Assembly: GCA_963971305.1 (NCBI GenBank)
Contig: OZ020309.1
Coordinates: 2,659,001-2,723,000, forward strand
Length of the DNA: 64,000 nucleotides
DNA from: Arcuatula senhousia
Lineage: Eukaryota; Mollusca; Bivalvia; Mytilida; Mytilidae
Direction of reading: 5' to 3'
Below the pieces are notes generated by a model. The model ran no database searches. It had not been told where the DNA came from and worked only from the letters and a program-made list of their open reading frames with translations. Positions 1 through 11,858 of the stretch are shown here, piece after piece. The position numbers were made by a program, and so were the translations under genes. Numbering within the stretch: position 1 is the first letter of the stretch; the number at the start of each line of letters is the position of its first letter.

Positions 1-196
1 ATATGCTGAATGAATTGATAGGTCATTTCAAGGGTAGGGGCCTTTTTGATTAGGTAGACGCGGGAGGGGAACAAACAATATATATTATTTTTGGCCTGAA
101 CTAGGAAGACATTTGGTTAGACAGAATATTAAGAATCATACAAAATACATCATTCCATCAGTGTAAGATCCAAATTATTTATCCCCAGGTTTTATA

Positions 197-423
197 GGGA
201 GCGCAGTGGCCGAGTGGTTTGGGCACTGGACTTTAAATCACAGGTCGACACCTCTGTGGGTTCAAGCCCCACACATGTCAAGGTTTCCAGGCACCTACCG
301 TTGCTCGCGGGTTTCACCGATAAAGCTCTTTAGGGCTTATGTTAATTGTTTGACTTGTGTACACATCACATCGCTGATGTGTACTCACCCACGTTAAATA
401 AATCTTACCTTTACCTACCTTTA
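197..423 (+). repeat. tRNA-derived SINE
   Basis: The head has a Leu/Ser-tRNA-like A box (TGGCCGAGTGG, 207-217) and B box (GGTTCAAGCCC, 259-269), the internal RNA polymerase III promoter. The first bases do not pair with the bases after the B box, so no acceptor stem forms and this is not a functional tRNA. A non-tRNA body follows and the copy ends in a short TTACC-type repeat near 405-423. It lies in the first intron of the minus-strand PAXBP1-like gene. Confidence 0.75.
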
Positions 424-1330
424 AAGAGATTTTTTTGCAACATGTAGTTCATGAACATTGTCTGATAAATATTTCATGTCGTTGTTTTCTGTCCTTTTAA
501 AAGACACAACCTCCCTTCATCAATCATTGTGTCAATGCATGTTTATACTGATGTACACCACTAGTCCAGATAATCATGATGTCTTTCTGGGATTGTAATT
601 TGGACTTTTTTAGATCCAGAGAGTCGTAAAAGCGAAACAGAAAAAATTATAAAAGGCTTCCAAGACAACTGTCATACCTGGGAGCCCAACTACCACCTAA
701 AACCAATCTAGGCATCTTTTGTATCCCATTGAATTCTTTAAATCTGCTGTTATATGTGCATCAATGCGTAGTTCTCCAGTCAGTGGAGGAATTTACATAT
801 AGTTACAGCTCTAGACTGCATAATTATTTGGACTATCAGCTTATTTGAACTTGTGGTTTAATAAATTTTCTTTATCCTGCAATGAGCTTTTTCATTGTAC
901 AATACAGCAATACAGATATTGTTCAATGATATTGGTGCATTAGCAGGATATCACTCCCACTTCCCAGTATGAGCATTGCCAATGTATAACGTCGGGAACC
1001 AGTAATGTCACAGCACACCTTAGGCACAAATTTTGATGGCTTCACTTGTTTTAGCAAAAAAAATCGTTATTTTCAGCTTTAAAGTTGGCAATTTTGAGTT
1101 ACAGGATAAACACAATATACGTACATTGCCAATCATATAACAATTATTTGTGCTCCCTCCAAAACATGATAAAAAGGCTCGCTGAGGTTGCAACTTGCAG
1201 AAATAAATGTTATATTTTCCGGCAATGTACATATATTGTATATTTCTTTCCATTTGTTATTTTTAATTCAGGTTCAGATTTAATCTGAAAGAGTTAGTTC
1301 GTTATTGTATATGGATATACATGCATGTAC
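424..1330. other. Intron sequence, no feature seen
   Basis: AT-rich DNA downstream (on the minus strand) of the PAXBP1-like exon 1 donor. I see no exon, RNA gene or clear repeat here. Confidence 0.5.
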
Positions 1331-1544
1331 CATCTTCATGTTCGTCATGTGTAAAACTCAGAGACGATTTGACTTCTTTTTTGCTTTTCTTTGATTTTTT
1401 ATGCTGTTTTGGAAGTTCAGGCCCATGTTCAAGATCGTCAACTTCCATGTCCTGGACACTGGAATCCCTTTCTTCATCTGATTCATCTTCTGTTACAATT
1501 TTTCTACCTCGAAAATTTCGTCGCGGCTTTTTGAAAGTCGCCAT
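1331..1544 (-). CDS. PAXBP1: PAXBP1/GCFC1-like, first coding exon (partial gene)
   Basis: The exon starts at an ATG (1542-1544) and reads MATFKKPRRNFRGRK, then a Glu/Asp-rich stretch, a Lys-rich stretch and SSLSFTHDEHED. It stops at a GTACAT donor (intron begins at 1330) after 71 codons plus one base. Known PAXBP1/GCFC proteins open with a basic Phe/Arg-rich motif, then acidic and basic low-complexity segments and a 'LLSF.DE.EE' element; this exon has the same order. Family members are nuclear proteins linked to spliceosome and chromatin functions. The remaining exons would lie left of the window. The product call is by resemblance of a short, low-complexity N-terminus, so GCFC2 or an unrelated basic/acidic nuclear protein is possible. 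Confidence 0.55.
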
Positions 1545-1894
1545 GTCGTTTTATGACTGTGAAGTGTTCATTTCAAGTTTTTAAAAATAAATCTCAAAAT
1601 TGTGCTCGACTACAAATAGTGTTTAATGTAGTGCTATTTTAATATTGTTACTTTGGACAATAATGTTGTGAAATTTGAACTGAGATTATAGAAACTGGCC
1701 TGAGAAATTTTCATTTTCTCAGTAGAAACGATAGAAGACGAACATTACACAAAGTTCAGGATCTAAATTGTATTCTGTAACCAACGTCAATATTTTTTGC
1801 TTCATAATGTATATATATTTTTTCAACTTGTTACATGTGTATATGTATATCTGTTTCATATGTATGTCTGTTTATGTCTATGCTATAATGTCAC

Positions 1895-1945
1895 AAACTG
1901 TAAAAATAGTTTATATGACAATAAAGATTGAATTTGAATTTGAAT
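1895..1945 (+). repeat. 3' tail of a non-LTR element or SINE
   Basis: An AATAAA-containing end is followed by (TTGAA)n at about 1929-1944. Short pentamer tails like this recur in the window (6741-6760, 17583-17600, 21575-21592) and mark 3' ends of LINE-type copies. No coding part is recognisable upstream. Confidence 0.45.
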
Positions 1946-2084
1946 ATGCAAACCGGCAAAATTGTACTCCTACCAAATTTGATTTTATTTATTATAGAAT
2001 TATAGATCATAACTTTCATATACTTTTTCATAACGTAAGAACGTTACTTAACAAAATGTAATTCTGCAAAATTTTATCTTAAAT

Positions 2085-2705
2085 GCAGGATTGGAGTATG
2101 ACAATAGAAAATAAAGAGATGTGGAATAAGTGTACGCGACACAGCCCACAATTAAACGGCAATTTAGAAAAACCACAATGGACAACCGCCAGCAGCCTTC
2201 AACGAGGCCATTTGGCACTGCTCGCGGTTATGCAATTGGCCCATGGTCTAAATAAGATGCATATAATTCAAATCCAGCCCTGAAATAGTCACAGATAGAC
2301 CCCCTTCTTAAACAAGGAACAGAAAACATCAAAACGACAAGTACAAACGAAAGCTTTGTCAAGGATTCCTGGCTTAGGACAGGCACATGTAATATGTGGC
2401 GGGGTTAAACTAGTTTTTTGGGCCCAACCTTCCCCCTATCAATATTCCTAGACAAAGCACAAAAACTAAACACACAATAAAAATCAAATCGATCAAAGTC
2501 CAATTCTACTAGAGAGAACCTAAGACAAAAAACAAGAACAAACAAAAGGACGGTAAAGGAACTCTCTATAGAACACTCGCTGTTACTGACAGCTAGCTGA
2601 GAATCATCAATCGACTGATGTAAAAAAATCAAACGTATCGATTTTAAATCCGACACAACACTTCAAGCAATAATGATTTAGTGAAGTGTCATCACACAAA
2701 ACCGA
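2085..2705. repeat. Dispersed mussel-type repeat (copy 1)
   Basis: The segment 2450-2705 is closely matched by 34236-34503 in the same orientation, including the block around the CTCTCTATAGAACACTCGC string. The part near 2105-2145 (GATGTGGAATAAGTGTACG) matches both flanks of the TIR element at 35922-38035 and so is a related empty site. Short reading frames here and at 34281-34502 are by-products of the shared repeat. Confidence 0.65.
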
Positions 2706-2751
2706 CACGCTTGATCGCTATAATGCTTAAAAATGACAATAGTAAAAACGT

Positions 2752-4977
2752 TTATGGAAGTTTTAAAGCGAGTATTAAGTTTTCAATATTTCTACCAAAA
2801 AACACTAAATTCAAAGATTTAACCAAGATATTCATTTCATATCCTTTCCGTAATAAATTTTGAAGCCAATTTTTCATTTCTATTGGATTGCTTTTAAATT
2901 TGTGAGCTTTATAAAAAACATTACCATAAAATACAGGATGTGATATTCCTTTCACTATAAGAAAGTGACGTGTACAATTAAATTTTTCAATAAGAGATCG
3001 ATACTTGTGGAAGAATTTAGAAAAAGATTTTACTAATTTGTGGTATCGATAACCTTGTTTTAATAATTTTTCAGTAATAAAACGGTTTTTATTATTAAAA
3101 TCAGAAACACAACTGCAGATCCGAGCATATCTTACTAACTGTGAAATGTAAACCCCGTATGACGGCGCTAGTGGAACATCTCCTTCAAGAAAAGGAAAAT
3201 TTATAATAGGGAAGGTAAAGTCGTCACGTTTATCATATACTTTGGTATGTAATTTTCCGTCAATAATACTTAAATCTAAATCTAAAAAAGGACATCTATC
3301 ACCGGTGACGTTAGATTTGTTCAAGGTTAATTCAGAAGGATAGATATCTGTAATAAAATTAGAAAATGAAGGATTGTTGAGTGCAAGAATGTCATCTAAA
3401 TATCTAAAAGTATAATTGAAAGTTTCGATTAGGTTCTGTTTGTTCGGGTCTTTTTGTAATTTAGCCATAAATTGTGATTCATAACAGTATAGGAAAAGGT
3501 CGGCTATAAGTGGCGCACAATTAGTACCCATAGGAATACCAATAATTTGGCGATAAATTTGTTTACCAAAACGTATGTAAATATTATCTAACAAATAATT
3601 TAGAGCAGTTATAGTTTCTGCATCAGTCCAGTTGATGTAACCCTTTTGAGTCTCGTTACTAAAAAATGATTTACTAAATGATTTTGAAACTCTAGAACAG
3701 ATATAATCACTTTTAGATTTGTCAAAACACCATTTAACCAAATATTCAAATTTCTTTTTAATCAGATTATGTGGAAGGTTAGTATATAAAGTAGAAAAAT
3801 CGTAACTATCAACGGTATGAAAAGTATTTTCAAAAGCACGAAGCTTGTCCAAAACATCAAGAGAATTTTTTACACTCCAAAAATAATTAATTCCACTGTT
3901 TTCGAATACCCTTTCACAGTATTGAATAATAAATTCCTTCATAGTAGTTAAAGTAAGTGATAGAACTTTGGAAATATGGGTTAAAGAACACTTACTTGAA
4001 GCAGAAATAAAACGAGATTTATATGGATTTTTGTGCAATTTAGGTATCCAGTACATAGTAGGTAATTTAAAGTATGTCGGGGCAACTCGAAGTGCTGTGG
4101 TCGCTATGATATGATCGTCAATGATACCTGATTCTGTCGAATGCACGGGAACGAAAGTGTTCGAATTTTTTATTTCGTGCATTAAAACCTCAAGGTAATA
4201 CTTTCTTCATACCACAACGACATTGTTAGCTGCTTTGTCGGCGGGAACAAACACGTATCGCAAACCAAGTAAACGGATTTTTGACTTTATTCTATTAAGG
4301 TAAGTATTAGGCCTAAAATCTACAAATGAATTTTGAAATTGGCTAATTCTGAGTTGAACAATTGCCATAAATTTATTAATAAAACGGTCTAGAGATTTTG
4401 AGTCGGCCCCTTCTCTCCTGATCCAAGATTTGCAATAAGAGAGAAGGGAAGTTTTGATACAATTTAGGCAGGAATTCCAATTAATTTTAGTAGGTGGTCT
4501 AAACTTTGGTCCTTTTTTCAAGAAATTGATAATCTCTGGGTCATTGACGATTGAAAGGTCTCCGGTAACAACATGATCACAAGGAGCATATCTGAAATCA
4601 GATTTAGTACAGTCGCATGTTAAAGGAATATTCGTGTCTAGTTCTTCATCAGTTGTAGTTGTTGTATAGTTAAAAATAATGTTACGTGTAGGTTTCTTAT
4701 ATTTATAAGATACAATAGGTGGTTCGGTATTAGAAAAATAAGGTGGAATGAGATCTTGAATATTAGGATCCATAAATATACTAGATATATTTATGAAGTC
4801 AAGTCCTCTATTAATGTAGGTTAATTTTATAAAATGTCGAATGTGGTCTTCTGGGTTTTCAATTTTGGGAAACAGTTTATAATAACAAAAAGAAGAGATG
4901 ATGAGTGCACCTTCATATAATGGACTTGCATGAGAAAACTGCAATTTAATATAAATTTCAGCCGGAGATAATCAAAC
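2752..4977 (-). pseudogene. Penelope-like reverse transcriptase copy with one internal stop
   Basis: Two reading frames (4977-4207 and 4182-2752) are in the same phase and separated only by a TGA at 4204-4206, where surrounding codons read VVVV-stop-RKYY. The upstream part ends in FVPADKAANNVVVV, corresponding to the PADKG block of Penelope-like elements. The downstream part has PKLHKNPYKSRFI, DFSTLYTNLPH, GIPMGTNCAPLIADL and the catalytic YLDDIL, then a C-terminus of about 200 residues with no visible GIY-YIG motif. It ends at TAA 2752-2754. A TGA also closes the frame upstream of 4975, so the 5' end is missing or spliced. This is an RT lineage related to, but distinct from, the GIY-YIG elements at 6890-12622. 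Confidence 0.8.
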
Positions 4978-6574
4978 TTTTTAGTTTTAATCTTATCAGT
5001 TTCAGTTTAAACCAGATGTTTTAATAGATTTAACGGATTAAAAAAAACTAATTTTAAAAGTGCTAAATGGGAATTTGAAGGAACAATTATACTGATCATG
5101 CTGATATAAACTAAATTATGTTCCATGCCAGTAACAGAAAAGAATTCTAATTGTGACAGAATATAAGAGCTCATACTACCCTATTTTACATCAAAATACA
5201 GACTTTTGCTAAATGTTTGTAAACTTTTCACTTTGAATTGTCACAAAATGTTTATTTAGCAACCAAATTAACCTGAAAGTTTCATTCAGATCTTGTGTCT
5301 GTTCAAATCAAATTAACCGGTCGGGTTTATTCCATAGAAAGACAAAAATTATTAGAAAAATAAACGAACTCTTTCATAAAACATTGATATTTTTACACAT
5401 ATGTATTAAACAATTTTTATTGCAAATCTATTTAGTATCCAGGTCTATTGTGACACTGAATAGAAAAGTTTCATGGAATAGCTAACTTTTTTATTGCAAA
5501 TCTATTTAGTATCCAGGTCTATTGTGACACTGAATAGAAAAGTTTCATGGAATAGCTAACATTTTGGCCTAAGAATGGAGATCCTAACGAATATCTGGAA
5601 AAGAGTGACTTGGAAATTAAAACTCTTTTCTCACTTCTTTTCCTGTTAACTGACCTAATAAATACAAGAAAGTAACATTAAGAAAAACTGAGCATCAAGA
5701 AAACAAACATTTAATGGATCACCAATAAAACAATTACACATTATGAAATAAAAATACCAAAAACGGGTATTAAACGTTTATGCTGTATATCGATATTTCA
5801 AAGAGCAACCTATAATCAGCAGCATTTAAATCAAACAGTCTTCTCAGTCTTCTCATATATCAAAGCAATGTATTTTCTATTAGTTGACGTTACAGATAAG
5901 GTGCGAAACCAGGACCCAGAAATGGGACAGGGGGCACGCCCCTTTTTTGTCAGAAAAAAATTGGTTGGGTACCATGTGACTGCAGGAAATCATTGAACCA
6001 TGACCAGTTTGCTCTCCCGTTAGCCAGTCAGTGGGTCCCCTTTTTTCGAAATTTCTCACTCCTCTACTGCAGATCTATAATGCTTGTTTACTTTTTTTAA
6101 CAATCTGAATAAGTGTCATATTATTAATTTAAACAAATTCATTTAAAAATGACATACATATATTTTTCATATTATTATTCAAAACAGAATAGTAGAATAA
6201 ATTAATACAAAACATTCATTTTACCAATATTGCTTCCCTCCAAAATTTAAATTTCAACTCACAGTAAAATCAAGTTTCCGAGGGTACTAGGATTTTACCT
6301 TGAGTTGGAAATTTTTTTCCGACAAAAAGAAAAGTCAAAGCTAGTTCGGATATTTTTTTTTTTTCAATTTTTGCATTAACAATGTGTTATATGTATTTGT
6401 GAATCGATATCCTTTATAACAAGGTGCAGATTATTTTTTCAGCTAAACTGAGTTGAAATCATTTTTTTTTTCTCAAGAGCATCCAAGTTAAAAAACGAAA
6501 CCGCCGTTAATTTATTGAAGCTTTCTTTACTGAATGTAAAATAAAAAGAGAACTCTTTTTTTTTACATTTTTAG
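4978..6574. other. AT-rich spacer with a 74-bp tandem duplication
   Basis: Two copies of a 74-bp unit lie at about 5415-5488 and 5489-5562 (each contains TTGCAAATCTATTTAGTATC). Around 5905-6040 there is an old GC-rich remnant (CCAGGACCC ... GGGTCCCC) that may be a decayed terminal inverted repeat. Nothing else is supported. Confidence 0.5.
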
Positions 6575-6585
6575 TTGTCTTCCAG

Positions 6586-6727
6586 AATTCCTACCAGTAC
6601 CTCCTCGTGGTGGAAGACGGGCCCTTCATCCATCGACAACAAAGGATACTATGGAGCAGCTAACACTGGCGGTGGTGTGTCATGGGCTGGACGACCCATG
6701 GCACATAGCGAGTCTTTAACAGTCTAA
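6586..6727 (+). CDS. Candidate orphan terminal exon, unknown product
   Basis: A good polypyrimidine acceptor (TTTTACATTTTTAG, then TTGTCTTCCAG at 6575-6585) leads into about 140 bases that are far more GC-rich than the surroundings. One frame stays open to TAA at 6725-6727 and ends in AGRPMAHSESLTV; a second frame is also open, to a TAA a few bases earlier. I do not recognise the product and found no matching upstream exon. It could be the last exon of a plus-strand gene, a processed fragment, or captured DNA. Confidence 0.25.
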
Positions 6728-6740
6728 CCGTTAATAGTCG

Positions 6741-6889
6741 AACAGAACAGAACAGAACAGAATTTTTATTTGGTCTAAAATCCAAATACAAGATTGTTAC
6801 CAATACAATTACAATTATATACACATACAAACATACAAACTAGTGATTAAGACACATGCCTCATTATTATCTGTATAACAAAAGATAAT
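6741..6889 (-). repeat. 3' end of a non-LTR retroelement, TTCTG tail
   Basis: On the minus strand an AATAAA is followed by four TTCTG repeats (6760-6741). The arrangement is the same as the AATAAA plus TTATG tail at 21575-21592. No coding sequence remains; the PLE copy starts directly after it at 6890. Confidence 0.5.
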
Positions 6890-9031
6890 ACATAAAGAAA
6901 ACAATCCTGGTAGACCTATTGTTTCTGCCAACGGCCATCCAACAGAAAAAATATCCGAGTTAGTCGATTTCCACCTCCGACCTTTCGTTGAAAAACTGCC
7001 ATCACATATCAAAGACACTACTGACTACCTAAAGAAAATGAACAACCTTAACATACCTCCAAATACCAAACTTGTGACTATGGATGTAACCTCCCTTTAT
7101 ACCAACATACCACATGATGACGGAATAGAAGCTTGCAGGAAAGTGTGGGAACAGCGAACGATTAAAGAACCTCCAACAGAATGTTTGGTTGAAATGCTTA
7201 CACTGGTACTTAAGCATAACAACTTCACTTTCAACGGGGAAAACTTCCTTCAAGTCAATGGAACAGCCATGGGAACTAAAATGGCCCCATCCTATGCCAA
7301 CATATTTATGGGGGAATTAGAGGAACGTCTTTTGCAAACCTCTCCTACACAGCCGCTCTCATGGTTCCGTTTCATTGACGATGTTGATATGAAATGGGTA
7401 CACAGTGATGAAGAACTTCAAGATTTCTTTAATCATGCCAACAATATTCATCCATCAATTAAATTTACTCACGAAGTATCGGATACAAAAATGTCATTTC
7501 TGGATACCTGTACCACACTTGAGAATGGAATTTTGAAAACTGACATTTATTGCAAACCCACAGACAAACATCAATATCTCTCCCCCAACAGCTGTCATCC
7601 AAAACACTGCTTCAAAAGTATACCCTATAGTCAAGCCATCCGTGTGAAAAGAATATGTTCAACTGAAGAAACAACGAAACAAAGACTGGGAGACTTACGC
7701 CATCACTTAAAGAAACGTGGGTACAATGACAAAGTCATTGATATAGGATTCTCAAAAGCAAATACATTAGACCGCAGTGAGCTTTTACAGTATAAAGAAA
7801 AAAAGTTGAACAAGAGAGTTCCCCTTGTCATCACGTACCATCCATGCTTACAAGACATTTCTAACATTATACGTCATCACTGGAAAGAAATAGAGAATAG
7901 TAAAACTCTGTCAAAGCTATTTTCTGAACCACCGGTTGTGGCATTTCGGCGACCGAGATCCATAAAGGATTCATTGGTGAAAGCTGCGGTCTCTGCACCT
8001 TCAACAGCAGTCGGCCAATGTAAACCTTGTGGAGACAAACGGTGCAAGAGTTGCTGCCAATTGCAATCCACAAACGAGTTCCAGAGCAATGTGACAGGAA
8101 AGGTTTATAGGATATACTGTAACACTTTTTGCAAAACACCAAATGTCATATATCTCATTACATGTCACGTTTGTGGATTGCAATACATAGGTGAAAGTTC
8201 CCAGCCCTTCAACAAAAGGATGAATGGGCACAGAAGTGACCTAACAAAAAAAACCATTCTTGCCCGTGAGTCAACATTTCGTGTCGCCGGGCCACACCCT
8301 GGATGACTTTGTCAGATCCAAATTAACCATCATAGACCATAGTCAAAGCTGGAGCGATGAACGAAGACAGAAAAAAGAGAGCTTTTGGATCCATGAATTG
8401 AAAACACTTCATCCAAATGGAATAAATAAGAAAATGTAGTCAATTGGCCTTCTGCAACTAAGTTCTTAAAATTTCAGTGCCATTTCTTGTTAATTTTCAT
8501 TCTTTCATTATTTACAATTTTGCTATTTCGTCTGTTTTGGTGACCTTGTTTCTTAAACTATTTTCACTATGTGTTTAGATTGTTGTTTTGAGCTCCCATA
8601 TAATAGCTATTATTTATAGCTTTATTATTTATTTTAACCATAATTTTTCAAGATTTTACTGTCCAAACATTATATTTTATTGTATTTTGTTCAATTTTAT
8701 TATTTTTCATGTTGAGGATTAATTGAGATGTTTAAACATAAAGTTCAGGATTTTAGACATACGTCACAGATCTTGATTACGTAATTTATTATCATCATAT
8801 CAGATTACAAGCGCTGATGAAGCTGGTCGGTCCAGCGAAATATCCGCAAATTTGATTATTAATTATTGTCTTTTGACTTTAATTATTATTTTATTTTAAC
8901 ATCATATTTGATGTTGTTGTGCACCATTTTAGAAGTTTATTTATCATTTTTGTTTGCACAGTATCGTTAACTTTTTTGTTTTCGATCCGACATCCCGTAG
9001 GTTGATACGTTGGCTACTTCTTTCAGACGTT
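6890..9031 (+). mobile_element. Penelope-like element, upstream 5'-truncated unit
   Basis: This is a nearly identical copy of 10482-12622, truncated at its 5' end. Its frame is open to 8306. It contains [26 protein letters not shown] and the RT catalytic motif FRFIDDV, a CxxC-type cysteine cluster ([12 protein letters not shown]) and the start of a GIY-YIG endonuclease (VIYLITC...QYIGES). The frame is broken at a run of eight A (8246-8253). The rest of the GIY-YIG region continues in another frame to TAG 8437-8439. It is joined head-to-tail to the next unit at 9031/9032, a common Penelope arrangement. Confidence 0.9.
8799..8856 (+). ncRNA. Hammerhead ribozyme motif of Penelope unit 1
   Basis: Order of parts: ATCA and GCG (stem I 5' side), CTGATGA core (8814-8820), stem II GCTGG-TCGGT-CCAGC, GAAA (8837-8840), TATC, then CGC and TGAT (stem I 3' side). 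Stem III is only A-U/U-A with no loop, the minimal form described for Penelope-like elements, which may act as dimers. Predicted cleavage follows C8844. The same motif recurs 3,589 bases downstream. Confidence 0.75.
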
Positions 9032-9095
9032 TATTATTTATTTTTTAAGGAGCCTGTATTATGTTTTCGAATATAATCCATAAAAACCTATTCAC

Positions 9096-9288
9096 ATGGA
9101 TTACAATTTGTATTTTAAAGATATCAGAAACATCAAACAAAATCTGATTAAAATTGAACACCATATTTCAAATTTTAGTTGTTACATATCTGCCGAAAAG
9201 GTACCTAAGGGTCTTCAAATCAAACTTGCTCCACAAACACCTGGAGTCAAAACTAATAATTTCAACAGACGTTGGAATAGAATTCTTT
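9096..9288 (+). CDS. Penelope ORF, N-terminal segment
   Basis: Begins at ATG 9096 (MDYNLYFKDIRNI). KIEHHISN and VPKGLQIKL, followed by RRWNRIL, match the kind of N-terminal region seen in Penelope-type proteins. The reading frame is cut by the inserted element at 9289 and resumes after it. Confidence 0.7.
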
Positions 9289-9492
9289 GGGGGTGGTAAA
9301 GGGGGGGTACATGCACGGATGAACGACCAATAAAAAATGATAATCACGATGAACGGCCAATAAAAAAATGATAATCACGATGAACGAAAAATAAAATAGA
9401 GAAACACGATGCACGATGAACCTCCATGCACGGCTGAACGGGAAATAAAAATTGCTCAACACGATGCACGAAAAAAACCCTTTACCACCCAC
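9289..9492. mobile_element. Small TIR element (MITE) inside the Penelope ORF
   Basis: The inverted ends are GGGTGGTAAAGGG (9291-9303) and CCCTTTACCACCC (9478-9490). It is flanked by TTCTTT direct repeats (9283-9288 and 9493-9498), the likely target duplication. The inside has degenerate repeats of a CACGATGAACG-type string. The Penelope reading frame continues in phase across the site if the insert and one TTCTTT are ignored, which supports these borders. Confidence 0.8.
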
Positions 9493-9498
9493 TTCTTT

Positions 9499-11858
9499 TT
9501 GAGTGCTCAACACGTCTACTAAAAATTCTTTTAGATGACGCTCACTTTCAAAAGAAAATCCTAAACAAACGACTTTCGGAATTACTTTCAAAAAGTAAAA
9601 ATGATCTCTCAACGGATGAATATTCTAATATTCATCGTAGATTGACTGAAATACAAAATATTGAGGATGACAAATTTGCCAAAAAACAGGAATCTAAATT
9701 CAAGAGGGACGGTCTTAAATTCACCAAATCAAAATTCTCAGCCATTCAAACAGTAATTAAAAAACCCCGAGGTCGCCGCTTTAGACGTAAATCTAAGACT
9801 TCTGACAAAAATTCTAATGTTGTTGTTAATCTCTCAAGCAAACCCCTCAGTACACCGGAGTCGTCTTTACTCTCCAAAGGCCTGAATTTTTGTCCGAATC
9901 CACCTAAAATTAACACAAGGGAACTTGAAGAAGATCTTAACCAGTTTGCAAGACGACTCAGAATTAAGGATTACTTTAATTCTAAAAAAGAGGAGAGCGA
10001 AGATCTCAGCTCAGATGGCTCTGACTCGGATGAAGTTCAAGAAATCCCTAGGTTCAGAAAGAAAAGCAATTGGATCCCAAAACCTAGCAACAACACCAGG
10101 CTAGAATCAGTAATTGACCTGATAAAGTCGGATATCAAACGCAACGCCGACTTGTATGTGCCAACTACAGACAACTTGACACCATCAGAAAGAAAAGCTC
10201 TCAAAGATCTACAACAAAGAGATGACATTGTTATTAAACCAGCAGACAAAGGGAGTGCTGTTGTTGTCATGGACAAAACAGACTACTTACAAGAAGCAAA
10301 AAGACAATTGTCAGATGAAAGATTCTATAAAAAACTGGACTCGGATCCCACGATAGAATTTACCAAAAAGATCAACAGCTCATTAACTGAAATGCATTCT
10401 CGTGGTGACATAGACGACACAACCTTAGAGTATCTTCGCCCTGAAGATCCCAAGGCGGGACGCTTTTATCTCCTCCCTAAAATACATAAAGAAAACAATC
10501 CTGGTAGACCTATTGTTTCTGCCAACGGCCATCCAACAGAAAAAATATCCGAGTTTGTCGATTTCCACCTCCGACCTTTCGTTGAAAAACTGCCATCACA
10601 TATCAAAGACACTACTGACTACCTAAAGAAAATGAACAACCTTAACATACCTCCAAATACCAAACTTGTGACTATGGATGTAACCTCCCTTTATACCAAC
10701 ATACCACATGATGACGGAATAGAAGCTTGCAGGAAAGTGTGGGAACAGCGAACGATTAAAGAACCTCCAACAGAATGTTTGGTTGAAATGCTTACACTGG
10801 TACTTAAGCATAACAACTTCACTTTCAACGGGGAAAACTTCCTTCAAGTCAATGGAACAGCCATGGGAACTAAAATGGCCCCATCCTATGCCAACATATT
10901 TATGGGGGAATTAGAGGAACGTCTTTTGCAAACCTCTCCTACACAGCCGCTCTCATGGCGTTTCATTGACGATGTTGATATGAAATGGGTACACAGTGAT
11001 GAAGAACTTCAAGATTTCTTTAATCATGCCAACAATATTCATCCATCAATTAAATTTACTCACGAAGTATCGGATACAAAAATGTCATTTCTGGATACCT
11101 GTACCACACTTGAGAATGGAATTTTGAAAACTGACATTTATTGCAAACCCACAGACAAACATCAATATCTCTCCCCCAACAGCTGTCATCCAAAACACTG
11201 CTACAAAAGTATACCCTATAGTCAAGCCATCCGTGTGAAAAGAATATGTTCAACTGAAGAAACAACGAAACAAAGACTGGGAGACTTACGCCATCACTTA
11301 AAGAAACGTGGGTACAATGACAAAGTCATTGATATAGGATTCTCAAAAGCAAATACATTAGACCGCAGTGAGCTTTTACAGTATAAAGAAAAAAAGTTGA
11401 ACAAGAGAGTTCCCCTTGTCATCACGTACCATCCATGCTTACAAGACATTTCTAACATTATACGTCATCACTGGAAAGAAATAGAGAATAGTAAAACTCT
11501 GTCAAAGCTATTCCCTGAACCACCGGTTGTGGCATTTCGGCGACCGAGATCCATAAAGGATTCATTGGTGAAAGCTGCGGTCTCTGCACCTTCAACAGCA
11601 GTCGGCCAATGTAAACCTTGTGGAGACAAACGGTGCAAGAGTTGCTGCCAATTGCAATCCACAAACGAGTTCCAGAGCAATGTGACAGGAAAGGTTTATA
11701 GGATATACTGTAACACTTTTTGCAAAACACCAAATGTCATATATCTCATTACATGTCACGTTTGTGGATTGCAATACATAGGTGAAAGTTCCCAGCCCTT
11801 CAACAAAAGGATGAATGGGCACAGAAGTGACCTAACAAAAAACCATTCTTGCCCGTGA
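9499..11858 (+). pseudogene. Penelope-like RT/GIY-YIG ORF, main part
   Basis: Open through the RT and the first half of the GIY-YIG endonuclease. RT motifs: [42 protein letters not shown]. Endonuclease start: [19 protein letters not shown]. It ends early (TKNHSCP-stop) because the A run at 11837-11842 has six bases; the conserved tail continues in another frame to TAG 12026-12028. The role is target-primed copying of the element's own RNA. Confidence 0.85.

Noticed and set aside
197..285. Functional tRNA-Leu gene
   Set aside because: A and B boxes are present, but the ends do not form an acceptor stem and a SINE body with tail follows.
1321..1584. 87-residue plus-strand frame
   Set aside because: Antisense shadow of the PAXBP1-like exon on the minus strand.
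10623..11822. Several minus-strand frames within the Penelope element (also at 7029-8231)
   Set aside because: They are antisense shadows repeated identically in both Penelope units.
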